43,636 nucleotides of DNA, taken from Opitutus sp. GAS368 (GTDB lineage Bacteria > Verrucomicrobiota > Verrucomicrobiia > Opitutales > Opitutaceae). Both the position numbers and the translations under genes were made by a program. This document shows positions 14,853 through 24,042 of the stretch, one piece after another. Under the pieces are notes generated by a model, which was given only the letters and a program-made list of their open reading frames with translations, did not search any database and had not been told where the DNA came from. The DNA is taken from positions 1-43,636 of the forward strand of contig CAMDOF010000052.1 in NCBI GenBank assembly GCA_945903465.1, in the 5' to 3' direction. Position 1 is the stretch's first letter; each line of letters starts with the position of its first letter.

Positions 14853-16445
14853 TCAATATTTTCGCGAGACCGTGGCTCCCGTCTTATCACGGAAAATTAA
14901 TTGCCGCCGATCACCATCAACCCGCTCAAAAAGAATCGCCAGAGTAACATCCACGGTTTCCCCCGCCCGCACCATCCGGCCATTAATAAACGCGCGCGAT
15001 GGGATACCTTGAAAAACTCCACTGATTTTCGAATTGGCGATAAACGCCAAAAACGCCGGGCTAGCCGTCGCGACCGCCTCGACCTGGCTCGAAGCGGCGA
15101 CGCCGCGACCTAAGGTGGTTGCTCCCGCCGCCGTTTTCACCATCGGCGGGGCCTCTTTCGGAACCCCCGCGGGCACGGAGACCGCTGGTTTATTCGCCGA
15201 CCGATCCGCCGCAGACTCTTTTAGCTGGCCGGGACCACTCGACTGGGCCAATCCCACCACGTCCTTGGCCTTGTTAATCGCCTTGGCCGGGGACGGCGCT
15301 ATCGGATTAACCAACGAAGGAACCGGGACCACCCCTGGGGTCGCGGTCCCAACGACCGCCGGCACCGTGGCCGCAGGGGCCGGTCCAACCGGCGCAGCCC
15401 CCGACGCGTTAGCTACTGCCGGAGCCACGGGAGCCTTCGCCGGGATCACCGCCGGCCCCGGTGCTACCGCCTGACCTTGCTTCGCCTTAGCCGTTTCCGG
15501 TGAGACATGCAAAAAAAACTGGACCGCGAAATACACCCCAGCGCACGTCGCGAAGCTCAAACCCAAAAAAAGCCAAGTGATGAGCCGCTTGCTCTTGGCC
15601 GCTAAATCGACGGCTAACTTCGGGGTCGGCACGACGACTTCGACGAGTTCGGTATCGATGCTGACGTGCGGGACCGCCGCTTTCCCTTTACCCCCTTTCG
15701 GTGGAGCCATCACTGGGGAAACCGCCGGAGCCTGACGCGCCGCACTTGGCAACGGCGGCGGATTCGCCCCGCCGACCGGAGGCCCGGAAACTTCGGACGG
15801 CGCCTTCACCTCTTTGGGCCTGAACTTAATCGCGGGGACCTCGACGATACTCGGCAGATCCGACGACGTGGGCAGGCTGGCGGCCGGCTTGATGTGGACC
15901 AAGCCCCTTTCCAAGCCGGTACTTGTCGGGATCGGCGACGCGGGCTCGCTCGGCGCCGGCCCCTTCGGAATCCAACTCTCCGACGAACTGGGTTCGACCG
16001 AAGTATTATCGCCCCGGGCCAAGGTCTCCCCGATATCCACCTCGCCCGGGCGCCCCCTCAAGCGAATGGGCGGCGCAGTTCCCAACGCGGGCACAGCAAA
16101 CGGCGCAGAAGTATCCGGCAAGGGCACCGGCTCTGTAAAAACTCGTAGGTCATGCGCCAAGGGCGCGGGGGCAACGCCGGGGGCCGGCGTGATCCAGGGG
16201 GAAGACGAAGCTTCCGCAGTGGTCGCCAAGGCGCCCGCTTCAGTTGCAACCGGCAGCGACGGCGTAAAACTGAACTTCGGAACTCCACCGACTCCCTCCG
16301 CACCCGCCACCGACGGGGGACTTCCCGGTGGCGGTCCGCCCGCAGGCGCCCCCGGTAGCGCCCCCACCGCTGGCACCGCACTCACCGCCGGCCGAATGCG
16401 CGGCTTAAGACGGATCGGTGGAGTCGTGGGTGATTCGTCACTCAT
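14853..16445 (-). CDS. Pro/Ala-rich single-pass membrane protein
   Basis: This 530-residue protein opens with about 285 residues rich in Pro, Ala, Gly and Ser and likely disordered (starts MSDESPTTPPIRLKPRIRP). One transmembrane helix follows (roughly 285-315, LITWLFLGLSFATCAGVYF), then another Pro/Ala linker and a folded C-terminal domain of about 70 residues (ISGVFQGIPSRAFINGRMV, then RRQLIFRDKTG). The end resembles the small beta domains of GspB/PilP-type pilus and secretion proteins, where a short strand pair surrounds an ING turn. That likeness is by eye. Topology suggests a cytosolic N-terminus and a periplasmic C-terminus. It is transcribed divergently from a small lipoprotein gene. 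Confidence 0.6.
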   Translation of the reverse strand: MSDESPTTPPIRLKPRIRPAVSAVPAVGALPGAPAGGPPPGSPPSVAGAEGVGGVPKFSFTPSLPVATEAGALATTAEASSSPWITPAPGVAPAPLAHDLRVFTEPVPLPDTSAPFAVPALGTAPPIRLRGRPGEVDIGETLARGDNTSVEPSSSESWIPKGPAPSEPASPIPTSTGLERGLVHIKPAASLPTSSDLPSIVEVPAIKFRPKEVKAPSEVSGPPVGGANPPPLPSAARQAPAVSPVMAPPKGGKGKAAVPHVSIDTELVEVVVPTPKLAVDLAAKSKRLITWLFLGLSFATCAGVYFAVQFFLHVSPETAKAKQGQAVAPGPAVIPAKAPVAPAVANASGAAPVGPAPAATVPAVVGTATPGVVPVPSLVNPIAPSPAKAINKAKDVVGLAQSSGPGQLKESAADRSANKPAVSVPAGVPKEAPPMVKTAAGATTLGRGVAASSQVEAVATASPAFLAFIANSKISGVFQGIPSRAFINGRMVRAGETVDVTLAILFERVDGDRRQLIFRDKTGATVSRKY

Positions 16446-16571
16446 TTACAAAAAGTATAGTGAAACAAGTTGGTGGGATAAAACAAATGTCTTCCGTCAG
16501 AAATAAAAAATGAGCTAGAACTTTCCCTCGCGCTCCCTTCAAGCCCTCCCCAAGTTCCCTTTTCGTTCCTC

Positions 16572-16829
16572 ATGACCAAACTTGCTCTTCTAGCCATCGC
16601 CGCCCTCACGCTGGCACTCTCAACCGGATGCACGTCCTCCAAAAAATCCGGCCGAACAAAAGAAACCTCCGCCATCGCGCAAGAGACCGAAGCCACTTTC
16701 AGGCAACGCTGGACCGATAAACGCAGCGCAGAACTAACCAGCCAAGGCACCACCGCCGAGCTCGCCCGGGCGCAAGCCGAGACTGAATTTCGCCAAAAAT
16801 TCGGCTTCAACGAAAATAATAAAAAGTAA
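16572..16829 (+). CDS. small lipoprotein
   Basis: The product has 85 residues with a type II signal peptide: MTKLALLAIAALTLA, then the lipobox LSTGC with the lipidated cysteine at residue 20. The mature part is short, charged and probably helical (TEATFRQRWTDKRSAEL and AQAETEFRQKFGF). No family is recognised. It starts 126 bp from the divergent membrane-protein gene, so the two may share a control region. Confidence 0.7.
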   Translation: MTKLALLAIAALTLALSTGCTSSKKSGRTKETSAIAQETEATFRQRWTDKRSAELTSQGTTAELARAQAETEFRQKFGFNENNKK

Positions 16830-16937
16830 GGGTCAACCCGCCGTCCGCTCCCGCCCAAGCAACGTCAGGCCCACCCCTCAACCGATCGGCCAAGCACCAG
16901 CCAACTCCGGCGGGAGGCCCGGTGCGGCTCATCCCTT

Positions 16938-17861
16938 TTGAAACCCTCCCAACCACCGACCACCGCCTCGGCCCAAAAGGGAGCGCTCGCCGCGACCACC
17001 TGCTATTTTCTCTGGGGACTCGTGCCGCTCTATTGGAAACAGCTGGCGGCCGTCAATCCCCTCGAGCTCGTCGCGCATCGCCATATCTGGTCACTCGCTC
17101 TCCTCATCGGGCTCATCTCACTCCAGGGTAATTTTCGCGATCTCGCCACCGCTCTGCGCTCAGGCGCCACCCTGAAGAACCAACTGGTCAGCGCGCTCCT
17201 GCTGACCGGCAATTGGCTGATTTACGTCTGGGGCGTGAACACCGGCCACGTGATCGAAACCAGCCTAGGCTACTTCCTCGTCCCTCTCGTCAACGTCGCC
17301 GCCGGCCGGTTTGTCCTTCACGAACATCTGCGCCGCGCTCAGTGGCTAGCCATCGGTCTCGCCGCTGGCGGCGTCACTTGGATGATCGTTCAAGCGGGGC
17401 GCCCCCCTTGGATCGCCCTCGCCGTCGCCTTCACTTGGGGCGGCTACAGCCTCATGCGCAAACGCTCCACGCTCGGCGCCATCACGGGCCTCACCGTCGA
17501 AACGATTCTCCTCGCACCCTGCGCCCTCATTTTTCTCGCGTGGCAACATCACACCGGCGCCAGCGCGCTCGGCCGCGTCGACCTCTCCTCCCACCTCCTC
17601 ATCCTCAGCTCAGGCGTGATCACCGCGATCCCCCTCTTGCTCTTCGGCTATGGCGCCCAACGTATCCGCCTCTCCACTCTCGGATTACTTCAGTACCTCG
17701 CCCCCAGCGTCCAACTCGTACTCGGCATTTGGGTCTATCACGAGTCCTTTTCCCACTCCCGCGCCCTCGCCTTCTCCTTCATCTGGGCCGCCCTCGTACT
17801 TTATACCGCAGATAACTTAATCGCCCAGCACCGCGAACGCCATCCCCTCCCTCTCCACTAA
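16938..17861 (+). CDS. rarD: RarD/EamA-family permease
   Basis: This 307-residue inner-membrane protein has about ten hydrophobic segments and belongs to the RarD branch of the drug/metabolite transporter superfamily. Marks include TTCYFLWGLVPLYWKQL near the N-terminus, LVAHRHIWSL, NWLIYVWGVNTGHVIETSLG, FLVPLVNVAAGRFVLHE and LQYLAPSVQLVLGIWV. RarD proteins are described as chloramphenicol-sensitive or amino-acid-type permeases; the substrate here is unknown. No ATG precedes the conserved start, so the TTG at 16938 is the best initiator. Codons are strongly C-ending. Confidence 0.9.
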   Translation: MKPSQPPTTASAQKGALAATTCYFLWGLVPLYWKQLAAVNPLELVAHRHIWSLALLIGLISLQGNFRDLATALRSGATLKNQLVSALLLTGNWLIYVWGVNTGHVIETSLGYFLVPLVNVAAGRFVLHEHLRRAQWLAIGLAAGGVTWMIVQAGRPPWIALAVAFTWGGYSLMRKRSTLGAITGLTVETILLAPCALIFLAWQHHTGASALGRVDLSSHLLILSSGVITAIPLLLFGYGAQRIRLSTLGLLQYLAPSVQLVLGIWVYHESFSHSRALAFSFIWAALVLYTADNLIAQHRERHPLPLH

Positions 17862-17961
17862 ACCCCTCCCCCTCACGACCGCGCCCGCCAGCGCACCTCG
17901 ATCCTTCTCAAAACGTCCTTAATGATCGACGCCCCCCACCGCCACCAATCTAATTCGAGTT

Positions 17962-18738
17962 ATGAATCCCCCTATGAAAATAATCCTGCGCCTGCTCTCC
18001 CTCGTCGCCTTCGTCACCGCCGCCGTCGCTACGGCCCAAACGCCCGCCGCTCCCGCCCCCAAACCCGATGCCTCTGCCGCTATCGAGAAGAAGGACAACG
18101 TCGCCTTCCGGAAAATGCACGACTCCTTCCTCGCCCGCGGTAAACAGGGCCCCATCGGCGTCCTCTTCCTCGGCGACTCCATCACTCAGGGATGGACCAA
18201 AGCACCCCACATCTGGGAACACTTCTACGCTAAATGGCAGCCCGCTAACTTCGGCATCGGCGGTGACCAAACCCAGCACGTCATCTGGCGGATCGAAAAC
18301 GGTGAACTCGATGGCATCAACCCCAAGGTCGTCGTTCTCATGCTCGGCACCAATAATACCGGCAGCCACGACGCCACCGAAATCGCCGCCGCCGACCGGA
18401 AAATCGTCGCAATGATCCGCCAGAAACTCCCTCAAACCAAGGTGCTCATCCTGAGCGTTTTCCCCCGCGGACCCCGCCCCAACCCCCAAGGCGCTACGGC
18501 CGAAACCGTCGTGGCCGATGCCGCCAAACGCATGGCCATCATCAAGGATCTCAATACCGCCCTCGCCCAACTCGACGACGGCCAAGCCATCCGCTACCTC
18601 GATATCACCGCCAAGTTCCTCGGCGAGGACGGCAAAATCCCTTCGATCATCATGCCCGACCAGCTGCACCCCAACGCCGCCGGCTACCAGCTGTGGGCCG
18701 AAGCGATGCAGCCCACCCTTCAGGCCATGATGCAGTAA
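17962..18738 (+). CDS. secreted SGNH/GDSL hydrolase (PAF-acetylhydrolase-like)
   Basis: This 258-residue esterase-like protein has a Sec signal peptide (MKIILRLLSLVAFVTAAVATAQ). The four SGNH blocks are present: FLGDSITQG with the nucleophile serine, NFGIGGDQTQH with the Gly, VLMLGTNNTG with the Asn, and MPDQLHPNAAGY with the catalytic Asp and His. The order and the GIGGD/GTNN wording match bacterial PAF-acetylhydrolase-like esterases that deacetylate lipids or sugars. The substrate is unknown. It converges on the FKBP gene. Confidence 0.88.
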   Translation: MNPPMKIILRLLSLVAFVTAAVATAQTPAAPAPKPDASAAIEKKDNVAFRKMHDSFLARGKQGPIGVLFLGDSITQGWTKAPHIWEHFYAKWQPANFGIGGDQTQHVIWRIENGELDGINPKVVVLMLGTNNTGSHDATEIAAADRKIVAMIRQKLPQTKVLILSVFPRGPRPNPQGATAETVVADAAKRMAIIKDLNTALAQLDDGQAIRYLDITAKFLGEDGKIPSIIMPDQLHPNAAGYQLWAEAMQPTLQAMMQ

Positions 18739-18748
18739 ACCAAGACCA

Positions 18749-18768
18749 GCCGGCGCCTCCCCGCCGGC
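18749..18768. terminator. possible bidirectional hairpin between convergent genes
   Basis: GCCGGC at 18749-18754 pairs with GCCGGC at 18763-18768 in the 33-bp gap between the convergent SGNH and FKBP genes. There is no clear T-run on either side. Confidence 0.3.
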
Positions 18769-18771
18769 CCC

Positions 18772-19245
18772 TCAATCTTTGCCGAAACTCAGTAGTTCAA
18801 TTTCGAATACAAGAGTCGCGTTACGGCCGATCTTGGGCGGTTGCCCACGCGTGCCGTAACCCAGCTCAGGGGGCACGATCACAATCCGCTTTTCCCCTTT
18901 TTTCATTAGCTGCAAAACTTGGTCCCACGCCTCGATCACCATATCGCGCCGTACCCGAAACGTAAACGGCTGCGCCGGATCCTTGGCTTCGTCAAAAATT
19001 TTTCCGTTTAAAAGCTGACCAACATACAGGACGTTCACCTTGTCACCCGGCTTCGGCTGCTCACCCTCACCTTCCTTCACGATCACATAACGAAGTCCCG
19101 TGTTTGTCTTTTTGGCCGTCGGGTATGTCTTCTCCACCTCGGCCAGATCATCGGGGGGTAACTTCTCCCGTTGCGCGTGTGCCCTCGGCGCCATCGCCAC
19201 CATGACCACGCAACCACTCAAAAAAAGTTTCGTTAGGATTTTCAC
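18772..19245 (-). CDS. periplasmic FKBP-type peptidyl-prolyl isomerase
   Basis: This 157-residue proline isomerase has a signal peptide (MKILTKLFLSGCVVMVAMAPRAHAQ). A single FKBP domain covers about residues 48-157, with GDKVNVLYVGQLLNGKIFD, VIEAWDQVLQLMKKGEKR and VPPELGYGTRG. It should assist folding of exported proteins. The cysteine at residue 12 has no clear lipobox context (FLSGC followed by VVM), so a soluble product is likelier than a lipoprotein, though FLSGC leaves that open. Confidence 0.92.
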   Translation of the reverse strand: MKILTKLFLSGCVVMVAMAPRAHAQREKLPPDDLAEVEKTYPTAKKTNTGLRYVIVKEGEGEQPKPGDKVNVLYVGQLLNGKIFDEAKDPAQPFTFRVRRDMVIEAWDQVLQLMKKGEKRIVIVPPELGYGTRGQPPKIGRNATLVFEIELLSFGKD

Positions 19246-19312
19246 AGATTTAAACAGTTAAAGCTACCCCGCATCCGTGGCATCCGCGTAACCACGGGTC
19301 AAAGCGTTTTTC

Positions 19313-20284
19313 ATGAATCGCCCTTCTATCGTCATCCTCTGCCCCAAAGAATTCCGCTTCACCGACCACGCTGCCACCGTCGAGCGGCCCTTCATCGACG
19401 ACGTCGCCGAGCTCACCACCGTCTGGCTCGATTTTAACGCCCCCATTCCCGCCGAGGTTCTCAAAGCCCACGCCCTGATTCTCTGGCACGGCCCGCTCAT
19501 CACCGCTGCGGTAATCGCCCAAATGCCGCACTGCCAGGCCATCATCCGCAACGGGGTCGGTTTTGATACGGTCGACATCGCCGCTGCCGCCCAAGCAGGC
19601 ATCCCCGTCTGCAACGTGCCCGATTACGGTACCGAGGAGGTCGCCGACCACGCCCTCGCCCTCACCCTCGCTCTCTATCGACAGCTTTTCCCCCTCGACC
19701 TCGAAGCCAAACAGCTCGGCTGGAAAATCAACGTCGCGCCCAAAATGCGCCGGTTGCGCACTCAAACTTTCGGAATCATCGGTCTGGGGCGTATCGGTAC
19801 TGCCGCCGCCCTCCGCGCCAAAGCGTTTGGCTTCCGCGTAATCTTTTACGATCCGTTCGCTCCCACCGGTACCCACAAGGCCATCGGAGTCGAGCGCGTG
19901 CATTCACTCGAGGACTTATTGAAACAGGCCGACACCGTCTCCATTCACTGCCCACTCAGCACCACCACTCGCGCCATGATCGGCGCCGATCAAATCGCCC
20001 GGATGAAACCAGGCTCTTTCCTCGTCAATACCGCGCGCGGCGACATCGTAGAAAAAGCCGCCGTCTTCGCCGCCTTGAACCGCGGACATCTCGCTGGAGC
20101 CGGCCTCGATGTCGTCGAGGCCGAGCCACTCCGCACCGCCGCGGAGGCCGCCACCCCCAACCTCATCGTCACGTGCCATGCCGCTTTTTGCAGCCCCGAG
20201 GGCATGGTCGAAATGCGCAGCACATCCGCAAAAATCGCCCGCGCCGCCGTCACCGGCCAACCGGTCTGGAACCGCGTCAACTAA
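19313..20284 (+). CDS. D-isomer 2-hydroxyacid dehydrogenase, CtBP-like
   Basis: This 323-residue NAD-dependent dehydrogenase has the 2-hydroxyacid fold. It shows IIRNGVGFDTVDIAAA, VPDYGTEEVADHALAL, the dinucleotide site FGIIGLGRIGTAAALRAKAF, SIHCPLSTTTRAMIG, NTARGDIV with the catalytic arginine, AGLDVVEAEP with the glutamate, and TCHAAFCSPEG with the histidine. The PDYGTEEVADHAL wording is that of the C-terminal-binding-protein branch. The substrate is not predictable. It is the last intact gene before the decay zone and second repeat copy, and has the C-ending codon style of its segment. Confidence 0.9.
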   Translation: MNRPSIVILCPKEFRFTDHAATVERPFIDDVAELTTVWLDFNAPIPAEVLKAHALILWHGPLITAAVIAQMPHCQAIIRNGVGFDTVDIAAAAQAGIPVCNVPDYGTEEVADHALALTLALYRQLFPLDLEAKQLGWKINVAPKMRRLRTQTFGIIGLGRIGTAAALRAKAFGFRVIFYDPFAPTGTHKAIGVERVHSLEDLLKQADTVSIHCPLSTTTRAMIGADQIARMKPGSFLVNTARGDIVEKAAVFAALNRGHLAGAGLDVVEAEPLRTAAEAATPNLIVTCHAAFCSPEGMVEMRSTSAKIARAAVTGQPVWNRVN

Positions 20285-20663
20285 GGCCTATCGCTGTCGA
20301 AATTTGGCCTCCAACCCACCGGCAGGAACCTTTGCCACCTCGGAATCCAAAGTCTCTAAATCAACAGGCATTGCGATAAGGCCTGCTCGCCCCAGCAGCC
20401 CGCTGAAGCCGCCTTCATCCGGCGGGCGTGGCGCCGGCCCCGGTCGCGACGGCCACCCCAGCAGACTTTGGTCCCACCTCCCGCGGGGCGCCGCGCTTCG
20501 GCTACCTCGAGGGTTCGTTTTCGAGATTTCGTGTTGACCGTGCGCACCCTGACCGCGCAAGGCAACGAAGTGCTTTCCGCGTTCAGCGGCACCAAACGTA
20601 TCTGGCCAACGATCGAAACGCGGCCCCTCCCACCAGGGTCACGCCACCCCCAACGCGACTTCC
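20285..20663. other. decayed stretch before repeat copy B
   Basis: There is no recognisable gene in these 380 bp. One short + frame reads FVLTVRTLTAQGNEVLSAF near 20525-20580, which looks like protein-derived sequence, but no domain can be named. The stretch probably belongs to the same eroded zone as the transposase remnant. Confidence 0.4.
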
Positions 20664-20789
20664 CGCAAGGAGTCTGTCGGACCTAGCCCCTTGAACGTGT
20701 TTATCGCTCAATATTCGACTTTTGATGAACTCAAACGCCCCAAGAATTGATTCAAGAGGCCTTGATTTCCTAAGGCAGATCGGCTGCTA
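20664..20789 (+). repeat. 126-bp dispersed repeat, copy B
   Basis: This stretch aligns without gaps to 11342-11467 at about 79% identity, in the same orientation. On the minus strand it begins with the last codons of the transposase remnant, whose stop is at 20787-20789, and then reads stop-free with RPLESILGAFEFIKSRI. It may be the 3' terminal part of an IS630-type element, which would make copy A a solo remnant of that element. Confidence 0.8.
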
Positions 20790-21440
20790 AACTCGCCACC
20801 ATAATTGTTGGCGGATCATAGCTGGCAAAGATGTGAATGGTCTGCATTGGGTTCCGACCAGCGGACGACTTGTTTTTCGACCTATTCTGCGACCAAGGCC
20901 AATCGTGGGAAGTAGGTATTGGGGAGACCGGTTTCGCTGGGTTCGTTTCCAGACGCGCTCGATCGGGTTTAACGAAGGGTTGCAGGGCGGCAGGAAGTCC
21001 CAATCGAATCTGCCCTGCCGTGCGAGCCTCCAGGTTGCGAGCAGTTTGGGGTGAGGGTAATTGGAGTGGTCGGCGATGACGATAACTCGTCGCCCGGTTT
21101 CTTGGCTGGCGGTCTCCAGCTGCCGGAGGAAAGCCCAGAATGGCTCGCCGTTTAACATCTCGGACTCCTTGCGGAAGAGGCTCTTGCCGGCACGCACGCG
21201 CACGGCCCCAAAGTATCCGACGCTTTTGCGCCCCGGGTAATGCCTCACAACGGGATAGTCATCTTCCCACGGCGCCCACATCCGACAGCGCGCGAGCCAT
21301 GCTGGCAGAAATGGAGCTCGTGCAGCGAACAAAGGTCTATGTGCCAGCGGCGATCGTGAAATCGTGCATTTCTGGCGATTTTGATCTCACCATCGCCCGA
21401 GTGGGTTTCTTCTTAGAAACTTCATCAAAAAACTCTGCTT
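20787..21440 (-). pseudogene. IS630-type transposase remnant
   Basis: The open part (20787-21332) carries CRMWAPWEDDYPVV, RKSVGYFGAVRV, VIVIADHSNYPHPKLL and LPPCNPSLNPIERVWK. These are the middle and C-terminal blocks of IS630-family DDE transposases, with the second Asp in IADHS and the Glu in NPIERVWK. The first-Asp region at about 21300-21335 reads properly only in another frame (SLHELHFCQHG). The region after VWKRTQRN is also garbled. N-terminal sequence persists weakly to about 21440. Frameshifts at both ends make it inactive. Confidence 0.7.
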
Positions 21441-21961
21441 AAACTTTTGATTCTGCATGACATGCGCTTAAGGCACCAAGCGTTCACCAGGCTCCGGTGA
21501 TTTCCTGATCGTCAGAAATAGACGGTGTTCGCGCCGCCGGTCACAGCCTATAATTGGGCCGTGCGCCCACGCTTGGAGTTTTTTCATGCTCGGCTTGGCG
21601 CTGAGGATCGGCCTTGGCGACGAGCGGGCGGCGCAACCGATAACGGATGTCAACCAAGCGAAAGAGACGCTGGCAGTGGCGCACACTCATCGGGTACCTG
21701 ACACCCAGCTCGCTCCGCGCGGTGTCGGCCTTCGGCGCCTACTCGCACCCTGTCACGCGTCACTGCTATCCCAATCCTCCAAGTTCGTTAAATAATTGGC
21801 CAAGGGCCACCCTGCCACCCGACCGCGATCCTCGCCCCTACTCACCGGAAACAGAGAGGAATCGCCTTTGTTAATCATATGTGGGGCGGCCTGAGACTCG
21901 TGGCGCGGGAGGCTAATCCGACGGTTTCCCGATGAGAACTTATCAGAATCGACTCGGCAGA
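21441..21961. other. decayed stretch between the IS remnant and accC
   Basis: About 520 bp hold only short frames on both strands without a recognisable domain. It looks like older insertion-sequence debris. No tRNA or other integration target is visible. It ends at the accC stop codon. Confidence 0.45.
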
Positions 21962-23326
21962 CTAGGAAAAGAGATCTGCCGCGGTCCGGCCAAGGAAATC
22001 TTCCATGTAAGCGGTCGTCGCCTTACCCTCAATAAAAACGGGATCCGCCATGATCGCGCGATGGAGAGGAATCGTCGTTTTGATTCCGCGGATCAGGTAC
22101 TCGCTCAGTGCGCGGTAAGACCGTTCGAGGGCAGCTTTTCGGGTGGGGCCGTAGCAGATGAGCTTACCGATCATGGAATCGTAGTAAGGCGGGATGGTGT
22201 AACCGCTGTAAGCGTGGGAATCCACCCGGACGCCGAGGCCGCCAGGGGCGTAATAAAGTCCGATCGTACCGGGTGAGGGGGCAAAATTTCTCGAGGGATC
22301 CTCCGCATTGATCCGGCACTCGATCGCGTGCTTTTCAAACTTGATATCTCCTTGGTCGAATTCGATCTTTTCGCCGTTGGCGATCTGGATTTGCTGTTTA
22401 ACAATATCAATACCAGTCACTTCCTCTGTCACGGGATGCTCGACTTGGATCCGCGTATTCATCTCGATGAAGTAGAAATTACCTTTGGCATCGACGAGGA
22501 ATTCGATGGTGCCGGCATTTTCGTATTCGGCGGCTTCAGAGGCTTTAATAGCCGCTTTGCCCATTTTTTTACGCAGGTCGGGGGTCAAAAAGGGGGAAGG
22601 CGACTCTTCGATCAGTTTTTGGTGGCGCCGCTGAACCGAGCAATCGCGTTCGCCGAGGTGGAGGGTTTTACCATGGGCATCGGCGAGGATCTGAAACTCT
22701 ATGTGGCGGGGACGTTCGATATACTTTTCGAGATACACGGTGCCGTTCCCAAAGGCTTTTTCCGCTTCGCCGCGGGCCACGTGGTACTCTTTGGCGAACG
22801 AAACATCGTTATGGGCGATGCGCATACCCCGGCCGCCGCCGCCCGCGACCGCCTTGATAATTACCGGATACCCGATTTTTCGAGCGATTTTAACGGCCTC
22901 GGCCTCGGTCTCGACAGGCCCATCGGAGCCAGGGACAATGGGTACGCCCGCTTTGCGCACGGTATCTTTGGCGATCGATTTATCGCCCATCATTCTAATG
23001 GACTTTGATTTAGGGCCAATAAACTTTATATTACACGACTCGCATTGCTCGGCGAATTTGGCATTTTCCGAAAGGAAGCCGTAGCCTGGATGGATTGCGT
23101 CGACGTCAGCAATTTCCGCTGCGCTGATAATCCGGTCGGCGCGGAGGTAGCTTTCGGAGCTCTTATTTCCTCCGATGCAGATCGCTTCGTCGGCGAGTTG
23201 AACGTGGAGGGATTGCACATCCGCTTCAGAATAGACCGCGAGGGTCTTGATACCAAGCTCGCGACAGGCGCGGACGATGCGAAGGGCGATTTCACCGCGG
23301 TTGGCGATGAGAATTTTTTGAATCAT
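21962..23326 (-). CDS. accC: biotin carboxylase subunit of acetyl-CoA carboxylase
   Basis: This 454-residue enzyme carboxylates the biotin on AccB with bicarbonate and ATP, the first half-reaction of fatty-acid synthesis. It begins [20 protein letters not shown]. The ATP-grasp marks are [50 protein letters not shown] and [18 protein letters not shown]. Length and order are standard. It follows accB with a 105-bp gap on the same strand, giving the usual accB-accC operon. On the + strand text the region is G-rich even though the gene is on the minus strand. Confidence 0.97.
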   Translation of the reverse strand: MIQKILIANRGEIALRIVRACRELGIKTLAVYSEADVQSLHVQLADEAICIGGNKSSESYLRADRIISAAEIADVDAIHPGYGFLSENAKFAEQCESCNIKFIGPKSKSIRMMGDKSIAKDTVRKAGVPIVPGSDGPVETEAEAVKIARKIGYPVIIKAVAGGGGRGMRIAHNDVSFAKEYHVARGEAEKAFGNGTVYLEKYIERPRHIEFQILADAHGKTLHLGERDCSVQRRHQKLIEESPSPFLTPDLRKKMGKAAIKASEAAEYENAGTIEFLVDAKGNFYFIEMNTRIQVEHPVTEEVTGIDIVKQQIQIANGEKIEFDQGDIKFEKHAIECRINAEDPSRNFAPSPGTIGLYYAPGGLGVRVDSHAYSGYTIPPYYDSMIGKLICYGPTRKAALERSYRALSEYLIRGIKTTIPLHRAIMADPVFIEGKATTAYMEDFLGRTAADLFS

Positions 23327-23431
23327 CGAAAGGAAGAGAACGGGCGGTCGGGCGAGGTGCTGACGGAGCGGGCATCGCCGAGGGCGAGGACCGGACGCGT
23401 TACTCTTTGCCCAGAGGCCTTGGTTAAGGGA

Positions 23432-23917
23432 TTAACCCTGTTTGATCTTAAACAGACGTTGGCCATATTCGACCGGTTGGCCATTTTCGACTAATAACTC
23501 CAAAATAACTCCTTTGGTTTCAGCCTGAATCTCATTCATGATTTTCATCGCTTCAATAATGCAAACGACGCTGCTCTCGGAGACTTTTGTGTCGATTTCT
23601 GCGAAGGGTTTGCTCTCAGGAGACGCGGACCGATAAAAAGTGCCGACCATCGGAGACTTTATGTAGGCGACCCCGACGTCCTCCACGACTGTCGCGGGGG
23701 CCCCAGCGGTAATCGGGGCGGCTGCGGCGACGGGAAAAGGAGAGAGGGTGTCGCCATTGCTGAACGGCGGATTGGAACCACGGCTGGCGTTGACGACGGG
23801 AAGACCGTTGACGCCGCGCCGGATCTTTAATTTGAAGCCCTCTTCTTCCACGGCGAAATCCGTCAGCTCGGATCGCTTCATCAGGTCTATAATCTGTTTA
23901 ATCTGTTTTAAGTCCAA
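23432..23917 (-). CDS. accB: biotin carboxyl carrier protein of acetyl-CoA carboxylase
   Basis: This 161-residue protein carries the biotin used by AccC and the carboxyltransferase. Residues 1-35 form the N-terminal domain (MDLKQIKQIIDLMKRSELT). A Pro/Ala linker follows, and the biotinyl domain ends with CIIEAMKIMNEIQAE, whose lysine is biotinylated. The start must be the TTG at 23915-23917: an in-frame TAA lies five codons upstream (23930-23932), and the next ATG, at residue 13, would delete conserved residues. AAGG lies 6 nt before it. It is the first gene of accB-accC, and the phased A-tract block lies 140-270 bp upstream. Confidence 0.95.
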   Translation of the reverse strand: MDLKQIKQIIDLMKRSELTDFAVEEEGFKLKIRRGVNGLPVVNASRGSNPPFSNGDTLSPFPVAAAAPITAGAPATVVEDVGVAYIKSPMVGTFYRSASPESKPFAEIDTKVSESSVVCIIEAMKIMNEIQAETKGVILELLVENGQPVEYGQRLFKIKQG

Positions 23918-24042
23918 AGGATGCCTTGGTTACGGTTTGAAGCGGAGGTCTGTGTTAGTCGCCTTTCGATGGCACCGCGTTCAAAAGTAATTTGGCGGAG
24001 GGTGCAATCTTTGAGTTAGGGCTACTCGGCCGCTTGGGGCAG

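Noticed and set aside
11342..20789. The direct repeats as phage or island att sites
   Set aside because: At about 79% identity they are too diverged for recent att sites, and no integrase or tRNA target is present.
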